Part shown: positions 54,814-63,141 of the stretch, piece after piece
Layout of the letters: every line of letters begins with the position of its first letter
Position numbering within the stretch: position 1 is the first letter of the stretch
Source of the DNA: Prevotella sp.
GTDB taxonomy: Bacteria; Bacteroidota; Bacteroidia; Bacteroidales; Bacteroidaceae
Reading direction: 5' to 3'
DNA length: 64,000 bases
Assembly: GCA_016291495.1 (NCBI GenBank)
Contig: JAEEXI010000008.1
Coordinates: 62,001 to 126,000, forward strand
The notes under the pieces: model-generated
Databases searched by the model: none
What the model saw: only the letters and a program-made list of their open reading frames with translations
Told to the model about the DNA's origin: nothing
Made by a program: the position numbers and the translations under genes

Positions 54814-55777
54814 GGCCTTCTTCCATCAAGGCCAATGCGGCTTCCAGTTCCTTCTTCTTCTGGTTGCCAAACTCCACAGAGACACTGTTGTTGATACTCA
54901 TACAGCACTCGCCGGAAAACTCCAAGGCACTCTGGACAATCCGGTCCCACTGGTCTTCCGTGAGTCCGCCGTCTATCTCTTGACGGGTAATGCCGTTCTT
55001 AATCATCCCATAGACAAAGCCTGCATTGAAATTGTCACCGGCACCAATGGTACTGACCGTCTGCAACGCAGGAACAGGATATTGCTTGGCAAACCCGTTA
55101 TCGGCCCTCAGCTCTACAGGATCGGAAGCCCGTGTATAGATGAACTTCTTGGTATAGAAAGCTATCTGGGAACGGTAAATGGCATCGGCATCGCTGCGGT
55201 TGAACAGAATCTCAAAGTCCTCCGCCGACCCGCGCACGATATCTGCAAGTTCCAGATTCTCCAACAGATTGGGCGTAATCTTGATGACCTCATTACGATG
55301 AGAGGCGCGGAAATTGACGTCATAATAAAGGATGGCACCATGCTGGCGGGCATAGTCCAGAAAGGCATAGACCTGTGGACGGATGACGGGATTCAAGGCG
55401 AAATAACTGCCAAAGACAACGATGTCGTCAGGATGAATCTCCGGATACACATACTCTATACGGTCATTGGGATGGTCCTTGTAGAACACATACTCCGCAT
55501 CGTTCTGGTCGTTCAAGAAAGCCAGAGAAATGGGCGACTTGGATTCCGGATAGACATAAAGATAAGTGGCGTCCACACCGTTCTCCTCCAGGAAACGGAT
55601 AATATGACGGCCGACCCTGTCGTTGCCAGTCTCACTGATCATACTGGTCTGAACTCCCGTACGCCCCAACGACACAATGGCATTGAACGTACTGCCGCCA
55701 GGCACTGCACTCACAGGCTGCTCATGACGGAATATAATGTCTAATACGGTCTCTCCGATTCCTATTACCTTACGCAT
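54797..55777 (-). CDS. PfkB family carbohydrate kinase (fructokinase-like)
   Basis: A 326-residue ribokinase-family sugar kinase. It starts RKVIGIGETVLDIIF, has the family start motif PGGSTFNAIVSLGRTG and the C-terminal signature TIGAGDNFNAGFVYGM with the catalytic Asp. Start is the ATG at 55775-55777; upstream codons would run over the promoter. Fructose is a common substrate in Bacteroidales relatives but cannot be confirmed from sequence. Confidence 0.92.
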   Translation of the reverse strand: MRKVIGIGETVLDIIFRHEQPVSAVPGGSTFNAIVSLGRTGVQTSMISETGNDRVGRHIIRFLEENGVDATYLYVYPESKSPISLAFLNDQNDAEYVFYKDHPNDRIEYVYPEIHPDDIVVFGSYFALNPVIRPQVYAFLDYARQHGAILYYDVNFRASHRNEVIKITPNLLENLELADIVRGSAEDFEILFNRSDADAIYRSQIAFYTKKFIYTRASDPVELRADNGFAKQYPVPALQTVSTIGAGDNFNAGFVYGMIKNGITRQEIDGGLTEDQWDRIVQSALEFSGECCMSINNSVSVEFGNQKKKELEAALALMEEGLTSEG

Positions 55778-55795
55778 AACTATCAGAATTTCCTG

Positions 55796-55833
55796 CAAAG
55801 TTACGATTATTTTTTTAAAATACACTATCTTTG
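55796..55833. promoter_or_regulatory. Divergent -7 elements for pfkB and the M16 peptidase
   Basis: Minus: TAACTTTG at 55796-55803, 19 bases before the pfkB ATG. Plus: TATCTTTG at 55826-55833, eight bases before the M16 ATG, so the M16 leader would be very short. Confidence 0.6.
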
Positions 55834-55841
55834 CACCCGAA

Positions 55842-57074
55842 ATGACGAAATACAACACATATACGTTGTCAAACGGCCTGCGCATCATCCACCTGCCCGC
55901 CATATCCCCCGTGGTCTATTGCGGCATCGGCATCAGAACCGGTTCCCGACAGGAGGAAGCAGGCGAAGAGGGACTGGCCCACTTCTGTGAACACGTCACC
56001 TTCAAAGGCACCCACCGGCGCACTGCCCTGCAGATTCTCAACTGTCTGGAGAGCGTAGGCGGCGACCTGAACGCCTTTACGAACAAGGAAGACACCATCT
56101 TCTATGCTGCCATCCTCAAGGAACACCTGCCACGTGCCGTCGACCTGCTGACAGACATCGTCTTCGACAGCACCTATCCCGCTACGGAGATCGAACACGA
56201 GAAGGACGTCATCTGCGATGAAATCGAAAGCTATAACGACACACCCGCAGAACTGATCTACGACGAGTTTGAAAACAAGCTCTTTCAGGGACACCCCCTG
56301 GGACACCATATCCTGGGTACACGCGAACGCGTACAGGCCTTCACCTCAGAACAGGCACAGCGCTTTACGCAACGCTTTTACCGTCCCGACAATGCCGTCT
56401 TCTTCGCCTATGGCGACATCGACTTCAAACGACTCATTTCCTCCCCTAAACTAGGAGAGGTTAGAAGGGGGCTGAATGAACATGGAAAAACTGATATTCC
56501 TTTGTTCAGGTCTCCACAAACCCCTCCTAACATAGGAGGGGAAACACACCCAACCCACCATCAGGCCCACGTTATGCTGGGCAGCCGCACCTTCGCCTTC
56601 AGCGACCCGCGCCGCATGCCCCTTTACCTGCTGAACAACATCCTCGGCGGACCAGGCATGAACGCCCGCCTGAACCTCTCGCTGAGAGAGAAGGCCGGCC
56701 TGGTCTATACCGTCGAGAGCAGCATGGCCTGCTATAGCGACACTGGCATCTGGTCCGTCTATTTCGGATGCGACCACCACGACGTGAAACGATGCCTCCG
56801 ACTGGTGCACCGCGAACTCGACCGCATGATGCAACACCCCCTGAGCCAGCGCCAGCTGGCAGCCGCCAAGCGACAGCTCAAAGGACAGATAGCCATTGCC
56901 TGCGACAACCGTGAGCAATTCGCCCTCGACTTTGCCAAGAGTTTCCTGCATTACGACAAAGAACGTGATATCGACACCCTCCTGCAGCAGATTGACGCCA
57001 TTACGGCACAACAACTGCAGGACGTGGCACAAGACTGCTTTAACCCTGACCAAATACAATTACTCGTTTTATAA
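55842..57074 (+). CDS. M16 family zinc peptidase
   Basis: A 410-residue M16 (pitrilysin/processing peptidase) protein with the inverted zinc motif HFCEHVTFKGT (HxxEH) near residue 48 and the downstream Glu in DVICDEIESY. The C-terminal half has YLLNNILGGPGMNARLNLSLREKAGLVY. Residues about 200-233 (SPKLGEVRRGLNEHGK ... TPPNIGGE) come from an about 105-bp palindromic element lying in the linker between the two halves. ATG 55842 follows the promoter. Substrate unknown; most Bacteroidales genomes carry such an enzyme. Confidence 0.92.
   Translation: MTKYNTYTLSNGLRIIHLPAISPVVYCGIGIRTGSRQEEAGEEGLAHFCEHVTFKGTHRRTALQILNCLESVGGDLNAFTNKEDTIFYAAILKEHLPRAVDLLTDIVFDSTYPATEIEHEKDVICDEIESYNDTPAELIYDEFENKLFQGHPLGHHILGTRERVQAFTSEQAQRFTQRFYRPDNAVFFAYGDIDFKRLISSPKLGEVRRGLNEHGKTDIPLFRSPQTPPNIGGETHPTHHQAHVMLGSRTFAFSDPRRMPLYLLNNILGGPGMNARLNLSLREKAGLVYTVESSMACYSDTGIWSVYFGCDHHDVKRCLRLVHRELDRMMQHPLSQRQLAAAKRQLKGQIAIACDNREQFALDFAKSFLHYDKERDIDTLLQQIDAITAQQLQDVAQDCFNPDQIQLLVL
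56437..56545 (+). repeat. Palindromic protein-coding element inside the M16 gene
   Basis: Two ends in inverted relation: left, CTCCCCTA/TAGGAGAG around AAC (56441-56459); right, CCCCTCCTA/TAGGAGGGG around ACA (56521-56541, perfect 9 bp). Between them CTGAA (56472-56476) pairs with TTCAG (56505-56509). The whole can fold as one long hairpin, yet stays open in frame. Confidence 0.8.
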
Positions 57075-57075
57075 T

Positions 57076-57471
57076 ATGATGAAAAAGAAAGCAATGATTA
57101 CCTGCCTTGCCCTTTCCTTCCTATGGATCGGTGCCAAGCAAGATGACGGCGTCATCACGAAAGAAAACGGCGTATACGTCGTGAACACCACCACCCTCGC
57201 TACCGATGTGGAGGGATATATCGGCAATACCCCCCTGAAAATCTATATCCAGAAGAACAAGATCCAGAAGATAGAGGCTCTCCGCAATCAGGAAACGCCC
57301 AAGTATTTCGCCAAAATCAAGAAGCAACTGCTCGGCCAGTGGGACGGCATGACCGTGAAGAAAGCCCAGAAAGCCCAGGTTGACGCAGTAACCGGAGCAA
57401 CCATGTCCTCCGAAGCCGTCAAGGAAAATGTCAAAAGAGGACTGGACTACTATCAGAAACACAAAAAATAG
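57076..57471 (+). CDS. FMN-binding domain protein, exported
   Basis: A 131-residue protein with a short signal or anchor (MMKKKAMITCLALSFLWIGA), then an FMN-binding domain with the motif DAVTGATMSSEAV; in RnfG/NqrC relatives the Thr in the GAT motif accepts FMN covalently through a phosphoester, added by ApbE. It stands alone, without the Rnf/Nqr subunits, so it may serve a different extracytoplasmic electron pathway. It starts one base after the M16 stop. Confidence 0.85.
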   Translation: MMKKKAMITCLALSFLWIGAKQDDGVITKENGVYVVNTTTLATDVEGYIGNTPLKIYIQKNKIQKIEALRNQETPKYFAKIKKQLLGQWDGMTVKKAQKAQVDAVTGATMSSEAVKENVKRGLDYYQKHKK

Positions 57472-57498
57472 CAAACAGACCACCTGTTAAAGTAGTTT

Positions 57499-57536
57499 AA
57501 ATTTAGGGGAGAGTGATGACACTTTCCCCTAAATTT
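57499..57536. terminator. 17-bp hairpin between the FMN protein and the Cache operon
   Basis: AAATTTAGGGGA (57499-57510) pairs perfectly with TCCCCTAAATTT (57525-57536); inside, G-T and AGTG/CACT extend the stem to 17 bp around ATGA. It is probably a terminator and ends two bases before the next -7 element. Its CCCCTAA core recalls the palindrome in pdxB. Confidence 0.7.
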
Positions 57537-57538
57537 TG

Positions 57539-57546
57539 TATCTTTG
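57539..57546 (+). promoter_or_regulatory. -7 promoter element of the Cache sensor operon
   Basis: TATCTTTG, 32 bases before the GTG start at 57579. Confidence 0.6.
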
Positions 57547-57578
57547 TCAAATAAATTCTTACTTTAACGTCCAAAACC

Positions 57579-58586
57579 GTGAAACAGGAAGCCAAGACTA
57601 TCATTAAAAGACAGACACTCTATGTTTTGCTAACTATATTATCTGTCCTCGTTATCACCTTTGCAGTATCCTTCTGGATATGCACCCGCGCCATAAAAGC
57701 CGAGACTCATGCACGCTACGTGGGCATCATGAACGTAGCCTCCGAAAAAATAGCCAAGACTGTCAGAGGCATGGAGATGAACGCCATGAACGAGTTCGAC
57801 GAGGTGGAGAAACACCTCGACTCCCCGGAGTCCGTGATTGCAGCCCTGGAAAGCAAGGCCAGCCTGAACCCTGAGGTCAGGGGATACTTCGCAGCCTTCG
57901 AGCCCGACTATTTCCCCCATAAGGGAACATGGTTTGAACCCTATGTAGTCCATGTGGACAGCAGTGCCTTTGAAGTCAGACAAGTAGGCTCGGCACGGCA
58001 TAACTACCATAAGTCCGACTGGTACATCCGTGCCAAGAAATCCAACGAGAGCTTCTGGTCAGACCCTTACTATTACTATGACGGGACGAATATCAGCGGC
58101 CACTATACGACGTTTGTCAAACCCGTCTACGACAAGACGGGACGGCTGGCCTGTATCTGCGGAGCCGACATGACCTTCGAATGGCTGACCAAGGAACTGC
58201 AGCGCATCGACGAAGAGAACAAGAAGAACGACCTGCTCAACAAGTTCCTGATGTACGACACAGACTTCTATACCGTTGTCATCAACAGCGACGGCAGTTG
58301 CATCGCCCACCCAGAGAAAAATAGCGTCCCGATGACAGAGGAATTCCTGAAACGCGACCTGGAGCAAGGGAAAAGCGGTGTTGTCGACATGGAAGTCAAT
58401 GGCGAGCAGGCGACCGTCTACTACAGACCGATAGAACATGTCAACTGGTCGGTAGCAGTCGTGACCAAACAGGATATTCAGGAACCATTGATAAAACTGG
58501 GCATCATCTTTCTCTTGCTGACTATCATAGCATTGGTAATCGTAGGATTAGTCTGTCGTCGTATCGGAAATGTGGAAAAAGTTTAA
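57579..58586 (+). CDS. dCache-domain membrane protein without output domain
   Basis: A 335-residue protein: membrane helix (about 14-36), a periplasmic double-Cache sensor (about 40-300; SDWYIRAKKSNESFWSDPYYYYDG, CGADMTFEWL, NSDGSCIAHPEK), a second helix (about 306-328) and only seven cytoplasmic residues. It therefore has a sensor but no HAMP, kinase or phosphatase domain. Start is GTG 57579. Its end overlaps the next gene by 17 bases, suggesting a partner role with the two downstream Cache proteins. Function is inferred only from architecture. Confidence 0.8.
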   Translation: MKQEAKTIIKRQTLYVLLTILSVLVITFAVSFWICTRAIKAETHARYVGIMNVASEKIAKTVRGMEMNAMNEFDEVEKHLDSPESVIAALESKASLNPEVRGYFAAFEPDYFPHKGTWFEPYVVHVDSSAFEVRQVGSARHNYHKSDWYIRAKKSNESFWSDPYYYYDGTNISGHYTTFVKPVYDKTGRLACICGADMTFEWLTKELQRIDEENKKNDLLNKFLMYDTDFYTVVINSDGSCIAHPEKNSVPMTEEFLKRDLEQGKSGVVDMEVNGEQATVYYRPIEHVNWSVAVVTKQDIQEPLIKLGIIFLLLTIIALVIVGLVCRRIGNVEKV

Positions 58587-60114
58587 GACAGCCCTCCCCC
58601 GCACCTCGCTCAGACTGAACCTGATGGTAGTCTGTGAGATTGTGTTACTGCTCTTGGTGTCATTGGCAGTACTGCTCTATTTCTCTCGCCAGATGCTGAA
58701 AGAGGAGGCAAAGAATAATGCCGAACAGACGTTGGAGGCTACGGTGCTAAACATTGACAACGTCATGATGAGCGTTGAACAAACGACGTTTAATGTCTAT
58801 CAGGACCTGCAGGGACACTTGGACCAGCCAGACCGTATGTTCACCTATAGCCGCAAGGTCGTAGAGACAAATCCCTACATCGTGGGCTGTGCCATCGTCT
58901 TTAAACCAGACTATTATCCCGATCATCATTTGTATATGGCTTATCTCCATCGCAAGGGTAGCGAAAGCATGACGAACGAAACGACGGAGCTGGAGACGCT
59001 GGACAAGTTTACCAATCGTCCTTACACTGAGCAGATATGGTACACGGAACCAATGAACGTGAAGCAGGCCTGCTGGGTGGGACCGCTGAAGAACGAGGAC
59101 ACCGAGCGGGAGGCAATTATCACCTTCTGTCTGCCGATATACGACCATGGTGAGTGTGTGGGTGTGGTAGCTTCTGACTTGCCTATTGAAGTGCTTACGA
59201 ACATCATCCATTCTACCAGGCTTTTCTCACGCGGCTATGCTGTGCTGCTGAACAACAAAGGCTCGTATGTGGTTCACCCAGACAAGGAGAAACTGAAACG
59301 TAAGACAGTATTTGGAAAGACGCTCATGAATAGTCCGGAAGCCCTAGAGGCCGCCCGTGCCATGGTGGCTGGCGAGACAGGCGGCAAGGCTTTCCATATG
59401 GACAAGGAGGAGTGGCATGTGTTCTACAAGCCCTTCCACAGCACCAGAGAGTATGGGATGCCAATGAAGCAGTTGGGATGGAGTGCCGGTGTGGTGTATC
59501 CTCAAGACGACATCTTTGGCAACTATAACATCCTGACCTATCTGGTGCTGGTCATCACCGTCCTCGGCGTACTGCTATTCTTCATCCTCTGCCGGATGCT
59601 GATCCGCCACCGGATGAAACCAGTGCACATGCTCATTAAATCGGCCCGGCGTGTGGCAGAAGGCAACTACGACGAGATGGTCCCCAACACACATCGGGAG
59701 GACGAGATAGGACAACTGCAGGCGCACTTCCAGCAGATGCAGCGCTCGCTCTCTGTCAAGTCCGGCGAACTGAAACTGTTGACGAAGACCCTGAAGGAAC
59801 GTAGCGAAGTGCTGAACAAGGCTTATGGCAACGCCCAAGGCTCCGACCGTATGAAAATGACCTTCCTCCACTACATGGCGACCCAGATGACAGAGCCCTC
59901 GAACCTTATCGAGCGCAGCGTCATGAAACTCAGCAACAACTATCATGAAATCAGTCCTCAGGAAGCCGACTACAAAGTAGGGGTTATCAAACAGCAGAGT
60001 GAGGCAATCCTCGATCTGCTTGACCACATGATTGAAGCCTTGCAGATCGAGGCTGAAGAGCCAGAAAAGTCTGAAATGGAACAGAATATGGGAAAGGAGG
60101 TGAGCCATGAGTAA
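58570..60114 (+). CDS. dCache-HAMP protein with degenerate kinase dimerisation region
   Basis: A 514-residue protein: membrane helix (about 15-40), dCache sensor (about 45-315; KIWYTEP-type QIWYTEPMNVKQACWVGPL, VASDLPIEVL, NKGSYVVHPDKE), second helix (about 319-343), HAMP (about 344-396), coiled coil, and a HisKA-like segment. Aligned with the kinase at 53041, where HVSHEIRTP holds the phosphoacceptor, this one reads YMATQMTEP, with Thr438 in place of His. No ATPase domain follows. It overlaps the next gene by eight bases. Likely a non-catalytic partner or adaptor. Confidence 0.82.
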   Translation: MWKKFKTALPRTSLRLNLMVVCEIVLLLLVSLAVLLYFSRQMLKEEAKNNAEQTLEATVLNIDNVMMSVEQTTFNVYQDLQGHLDQPDRMFTYSRKVVETNPYIVGCAIVFKPDYYPDHHLYMAYLHRKGSESMTNETTELETLDKFTNRPYTEQIWYTEPMNVKQACWVGPLKNEDTEREAIITFCLPIYDHGECVGVVASDLPIEVLTNIIHSTRLFSRGYAVLLNNKGSYVVHPDKEKLKRKTVFGKTLMNSPEALEAARAMVAGETGGKAFHMDKEEWHVFYKPFHSTREYGMPMKQLGWSAGVVYPQDDIFGNYNILTYLVLVITVLGVLLFFILCRMLIRHRMKPVHMLIKSARRVAEGNYDEMVPNTHREDEIGQLQAHFQQMQRSLSVKSGELKLLTKTLKERSEVLNKAYGNAQGSDRMKMTFLHYMATQMTEPSNLIERSVMKLSNNYHEISPQEADYKVGVIKQQSEAILDLLDHMIEALQIEAEEPEKSEMEQNMGKEVSHE

Positions 60115-62062
60115 ACTAAGCCGTAGCCTTTCCAAGCGACTCAGCCTCGACATCATGCTGTTGGCAACACCCGTGTTCGTGTTGTCACTCGGCATCTTCT
60201 ACCTCCAGTCACGCTATCTCATCCGCCAGGAAGCCATCGAACGCTCCAACAGCATCCTCGGCACGACGATTCAACGCGTGAGCAACTATATGAGTACGAT
60301 AGAAACGTCGACCAACGCCAACGCGTGGCTGCTCGAGGAAAACTTCACGCCCGACTCCCTGGAGTCCGTCTCCCGGCGCATCGTACGCCTCAACCCCAAC
60401 ATCCTCAGCTGTTCCGTCAGTGCCGAGCCAAATACCTTCCCCCAGTACGGACGCTATTTCTCCGTCTACACCGTCAACGAACGACTGTTTGACGATGATA
60501 CACCGGGAGCCGGCGATAGCATCGTCTCTGTACGCGAGACCGACTACGAATATACCGACAAGATATGGTACAAGGAACCGTTAAGGCACGGTAAAGCCTG
60601 CTGGGTTGAACCCTTCAGCGGACACACAGAGGGGAAGATTGACCATAACGAGGCCGTTGCCACCTACTGCCGTCCGCTCTGTTCGGAGAAAGGTGAAATC
60701 CTGGGAGTCGTCTCTACCGACTTCTCGTTCAGTCAGCTGGCAAAGTCCATTATTGCTACGGAACACCCCTACCCTGATGCCTATTTCGTGCTGCTTGGAG
60801 GCGACGGACGCTACTTTATCCATCCTGACACCACACGCCTTTTCAGGAAGACCATCTATACCGATGCCCAACCAGACCGCAATGCCGACCTGATAGCCTT
60901 GGGATACGACATGACAAAGGGCAAGCAGGGCACCATGCACGTCAACGTGAACGGCCGCCGCTGCCACGTGTGCTACCATCCCATTCCCGGCACCGACTGG
61001 AGCCTGGCAATGGTATGCCCCGACAGCGAAGTATTGGCAGGATACCACCAGCTGGCTTACATCATCGCCATCATCATCTTCCTCGGACTGCTGACCATGC
61101 TGTGGCTGTGCTACAGCGTAGTAAGAAATACCATCACCCCCATCAACCAACTGCTGAACCATACCCAGCAGATAGCCAACGGCAAATACGACGAGATCAT
61201 CCCCCGTTCCGATCAGAACGACGACATCGGTCACCTGCAAAACGGCTTTGCCGACATGCAGCAGGCACTCCATAACCATCTGGGAAAAATACGACAGACC
61301 GCTGAGGAAATCAGGAAACACAACGTGGAGCGCACCCGTGACATGGAGCAGGCAGAAGAGGCCGTCAAGCAGAAGACCCTGTCCATTCAGAACCTGTCAC
61401 ACCAGATACGCACCCCGCTGAACATCATCCTAGGCTTTGCCAACGTGATGCTCGACCACATTGTTTCCTACAGCAAGAAAGCCGGCAGCTCAAGGTTCCA
61501 CGAAGAAAACCTGAACGACATCACCGGCATGATGAAGACCAACGTCATCTCTTTGAAGCGCATGGTATTGATGCTCCTCGACAGTTCCGCCACAGGCAGC
61601 GAAGAAGAAATGATGGGCAAACGGACAGACGAGGTGTCGTGCAACGAGATTGCCCGCGAGAGTATCGACTATACCCTTGGGCACTTCCAGAAGCTGAATG
61701 TCAAGTTTGAGAGCGAACTGTCTGACGCCGTCCAGATACTGACCAACCACATCTACCTGAGGCGCACCATCCGGGAACTCCTCGACAACGCCGCCAAATT
61801 CTCCGACGGCAAGCACATCACCCTACACGTGTCGCAGACCGAGACCACCGTCAATTTTACCATCACCGACGTGGGCCCTGGACTGCCAGAGAACGCCGAC
61901 GAACTGATCAACATGCCCTTCCGCAAGATGGACGACCTGTCGACAGGTCTTGGACTCGGCCTGCCCCTCTGCAAGCACCACGCAATCAGCCTGGGTGGCG
62001 ACCTCGTCTACGATAAAGACTACAAGGAAGGCTGCCGCTTCATCCTGCAGATGCCCAAGTAA
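60107..62062 (+). CDS. dCache-HAMP sensor histidine kinase
   Basis: A 651-residue complete kinase: membrane helix (about 15-36), dCache sensor (about 40-310; KIWYKEPLRHGKACWVEPF, VSTDFSFSQL, GGDGRYFIHPD), second helix (about 316-339), HAMP (about 340-393), HisKA with His432 in [12 protein letters not shown], and HATPase_c with LLDNAAKF near 555, DVGPGLPE near 588 and TGLGLGLPL near 611. It is the third gene of the Cache operon; no response regulator follows. Confidence 0.93.
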   Translation: MSKLSRSLSKRLSLDIMLLATPVFVLSLGIFYLQSRYLIRQEAIERSNSILGTTIQRVSNYMSTIETSTNANAWLLEENFTPDSLESVSRRIVRLNPNILSCSVSAEPNTFPQYGRYFSVYTVNERLFDDDTPGAGDSIVSVRETDYEYTDKIWYKEPLRHGKACWVEPFSGHTEGKIDHNEAVATYCRPLCSEKGEILGVVSTDFSFSQLAKSIIATEHPYPDAYFVLLGGDGRYFIHPDTTRLFRKTIYTDAQPDRNADLIALGYDMTKGKQGTMHVNVNGRRCHVCYHPIPGTDWSLAMVCPDSEVLAGYHQLAYIIAIIIFLGLLTMLWLCYSVVRNTITPINQLLNHTQQIANGKYDEIIPRSDQNDDIGHLQNGFADMQQALHNHLGKIRQTAEEIRKHNVERTRDMEQAEEAVKQKTLSIQNLSHQIRTPLNIILGFANVMLDHIVSYSKKAGSSRFHEENLNDITGMMKTNVISLKRMVLMLLDSSATGSEEEMMGKRTDEVSCNEIARESIDYTLGHFQKLNVKFESELSDAVQILTNHIYLRRTIRELLDNAAKFSDGKHITLHVSQTETTVNFTITDVGPGLPENADELINMPFRKMDDLSTGLGLGLPLCKHHAISLGGDLVYDKDYKEGCRFILQMPK

Positions 62063-62080
62063 AAACCTATCCATATTTTA

Positions 62081-62206
62081 CTCATGGATTACCCATTCCT
62101 TGCTCATAGGTATCTCATAGGTTGCTCATAGGCATCTCATAGGATACTCTATCCGAACTCAGTCTTCAAGGCTCTGTTTTAAGTATGACTTAAACATGAG
62201 GAAACA
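62081..62206. repeat. 11-bp periodic array with inverted arms (copy 2)
   Basis: Seven contiguous 11-bp units from 62081 to 62157: CTCATGGATTA, CCCATTCCTTG, CTCATAGGTAT, CTCATAGGTTG, CTCATAGGCAT, CTCATAGGATA, CTCTATCCGAA. Further on, ATGAC (62185) and ATGAG (62196) are also 11 bp apart. The same element as at 30531-30689, with the same order of its last full units (CTCATAGGATA then CTCTATCC). Confidence 0.85.
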
Positions 62207-62293
62207 CTGAAGATTTGTTCTTGAGTGTGTGCGGGGCTTCTCTGAAATCGTTAAATAATTAGCGGGAAAACGATGTGAATGCAGGAAATTTAG

Positions 62294-62301
62294 TATTTTT
62301 G
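62294..62301 (+). promoter_or_regulatory. -7 promoter element of the gene at 62329
   Basis: TATTTTTG fits TAnnTTTG, 27 bases before the chosen ATG. Confidence 0.55.
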
Positions 62302-62328
62302 CATCCGAAACCAATTGAAGCAAGTGGC

Positions 62329-62886
62329 ATGAAAGATGACGAACTGGATGATCTTATCCAAAATTGGGAAAACAAAACGTATCCGAGTAAAGGAGACAAT
62401 CCTAATCTGTCAGGACAGGAAGAGATGATACCGAAGAAACTGGTGGCGAGAGGATCTGTGAACCTGATTGACAAATTGAACGGCAAGATGTATTGGGCAC
62501 GCAAATATGCCAAAGAGGTGATTCTTGCCTTGAAGGCTAATTCTGGGATTATGCTCAGCGACGAATACGAAAAGAAACTTGAAGAACTGGATAATATCCG
62601 TCCTGGCGAGGGAGTGCCAATTCTTGACGTCCCCGGGGCTAAGACGAAAGTAGACCCTGTCCTTCTGGCAAAAGTTTCCGTGTATTTTACCTCTGAAGAC
62701 CATGCAAGACGGTTCTTGGAACCATTGAAGGATTTGGATAACAAGCAGATTATTGCGCTTGTGAAGAAGAAGTACGAAGACGGTGTATGCACGAATATCT
62801 CGAAAGACTTGTGGAAAGTACTCCACGATGCGGAACTATATAAAGCGGGATATTCGAATTGGAACGCTCAGCTACCTAAAAAGTAA
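62329..62886 (+). CDS. Hypothetical cytoplasmic protein
   Basis: A 185-residue soluble protein I do not recognise. It begins MKDDELDDLIQNWENKTYPS, is charged and mainly helical, and lacks a signal peptide, membrane helix, cysteine cluster or nucleotide motif. ATG 62329 is chosen because it follows a -7 element; an upstream codon at 62275 would precede the promoter. A strong terminator follows, so it is a single-gene unit between the Cache operon and the last gene. Confidence 0.75.
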   Translation: MKDDELDDLIQNWENKTYPSKGDNPNLSGQEEMIPKKLVARGSVNLIDKLNGKMYWARKYAKEVILALKANSGIMLSDEYEKKLEELDNIRPGEGVPILDVPGAKTKVDPVLLAKVSVYFTSEDHARRFLEPLKDLDNKQIIALVKKKYEDGVCTNISKDLWKVLHDAELYKAGYSNWNAQLPKK

Positions 62887-62912
62887 CCATACGATTTGAT
62901 CATAAAAACGAG

Positions 62913-62942
62913 GGGAATCGGCCTGTGCCGGTTCCCTTTTTT
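62913..62942 (+). terminator. Intrinsic terminator after the gene at 62329
   Basis: GGGAATCGGC (62913-62922) pairs with GCCGGTTCCC (62927-62936), ten pairs with one G-T, around CTGT, then six T residues. Confidence 0.92.
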
Positions 62943-63037
62943 ATGTCTTACTGGATGGGAACTGGATTGGGAATAGATTTATACTGGATTGCTGAAAACT
63001 AGGCAGAAATTCCCTTGTTTAGTCTCTAAATCCGCCC

Positions 63038-63045
63038 TACTTTTG
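63038..63045 (+). promoter_or_regulatory. -7 promoter element of the last gene
   Basis: TACTTTTG fits TAnnTTTG; TTG at 63015-63017 lies about 20 bp upstream as a -33 element. The leader to the ATG is about 90 bases with no evident coding content. Confidence 0.6.
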
Positions 63046-63141
63046 CGTCAGGATCTCAAACTGATGATCAAAAACAAGCTCGAGCAAAACCCAGTCATCA
63101 AGGGTAAGATCAAATTTATTCATTTTAAAAGAATTACAATT

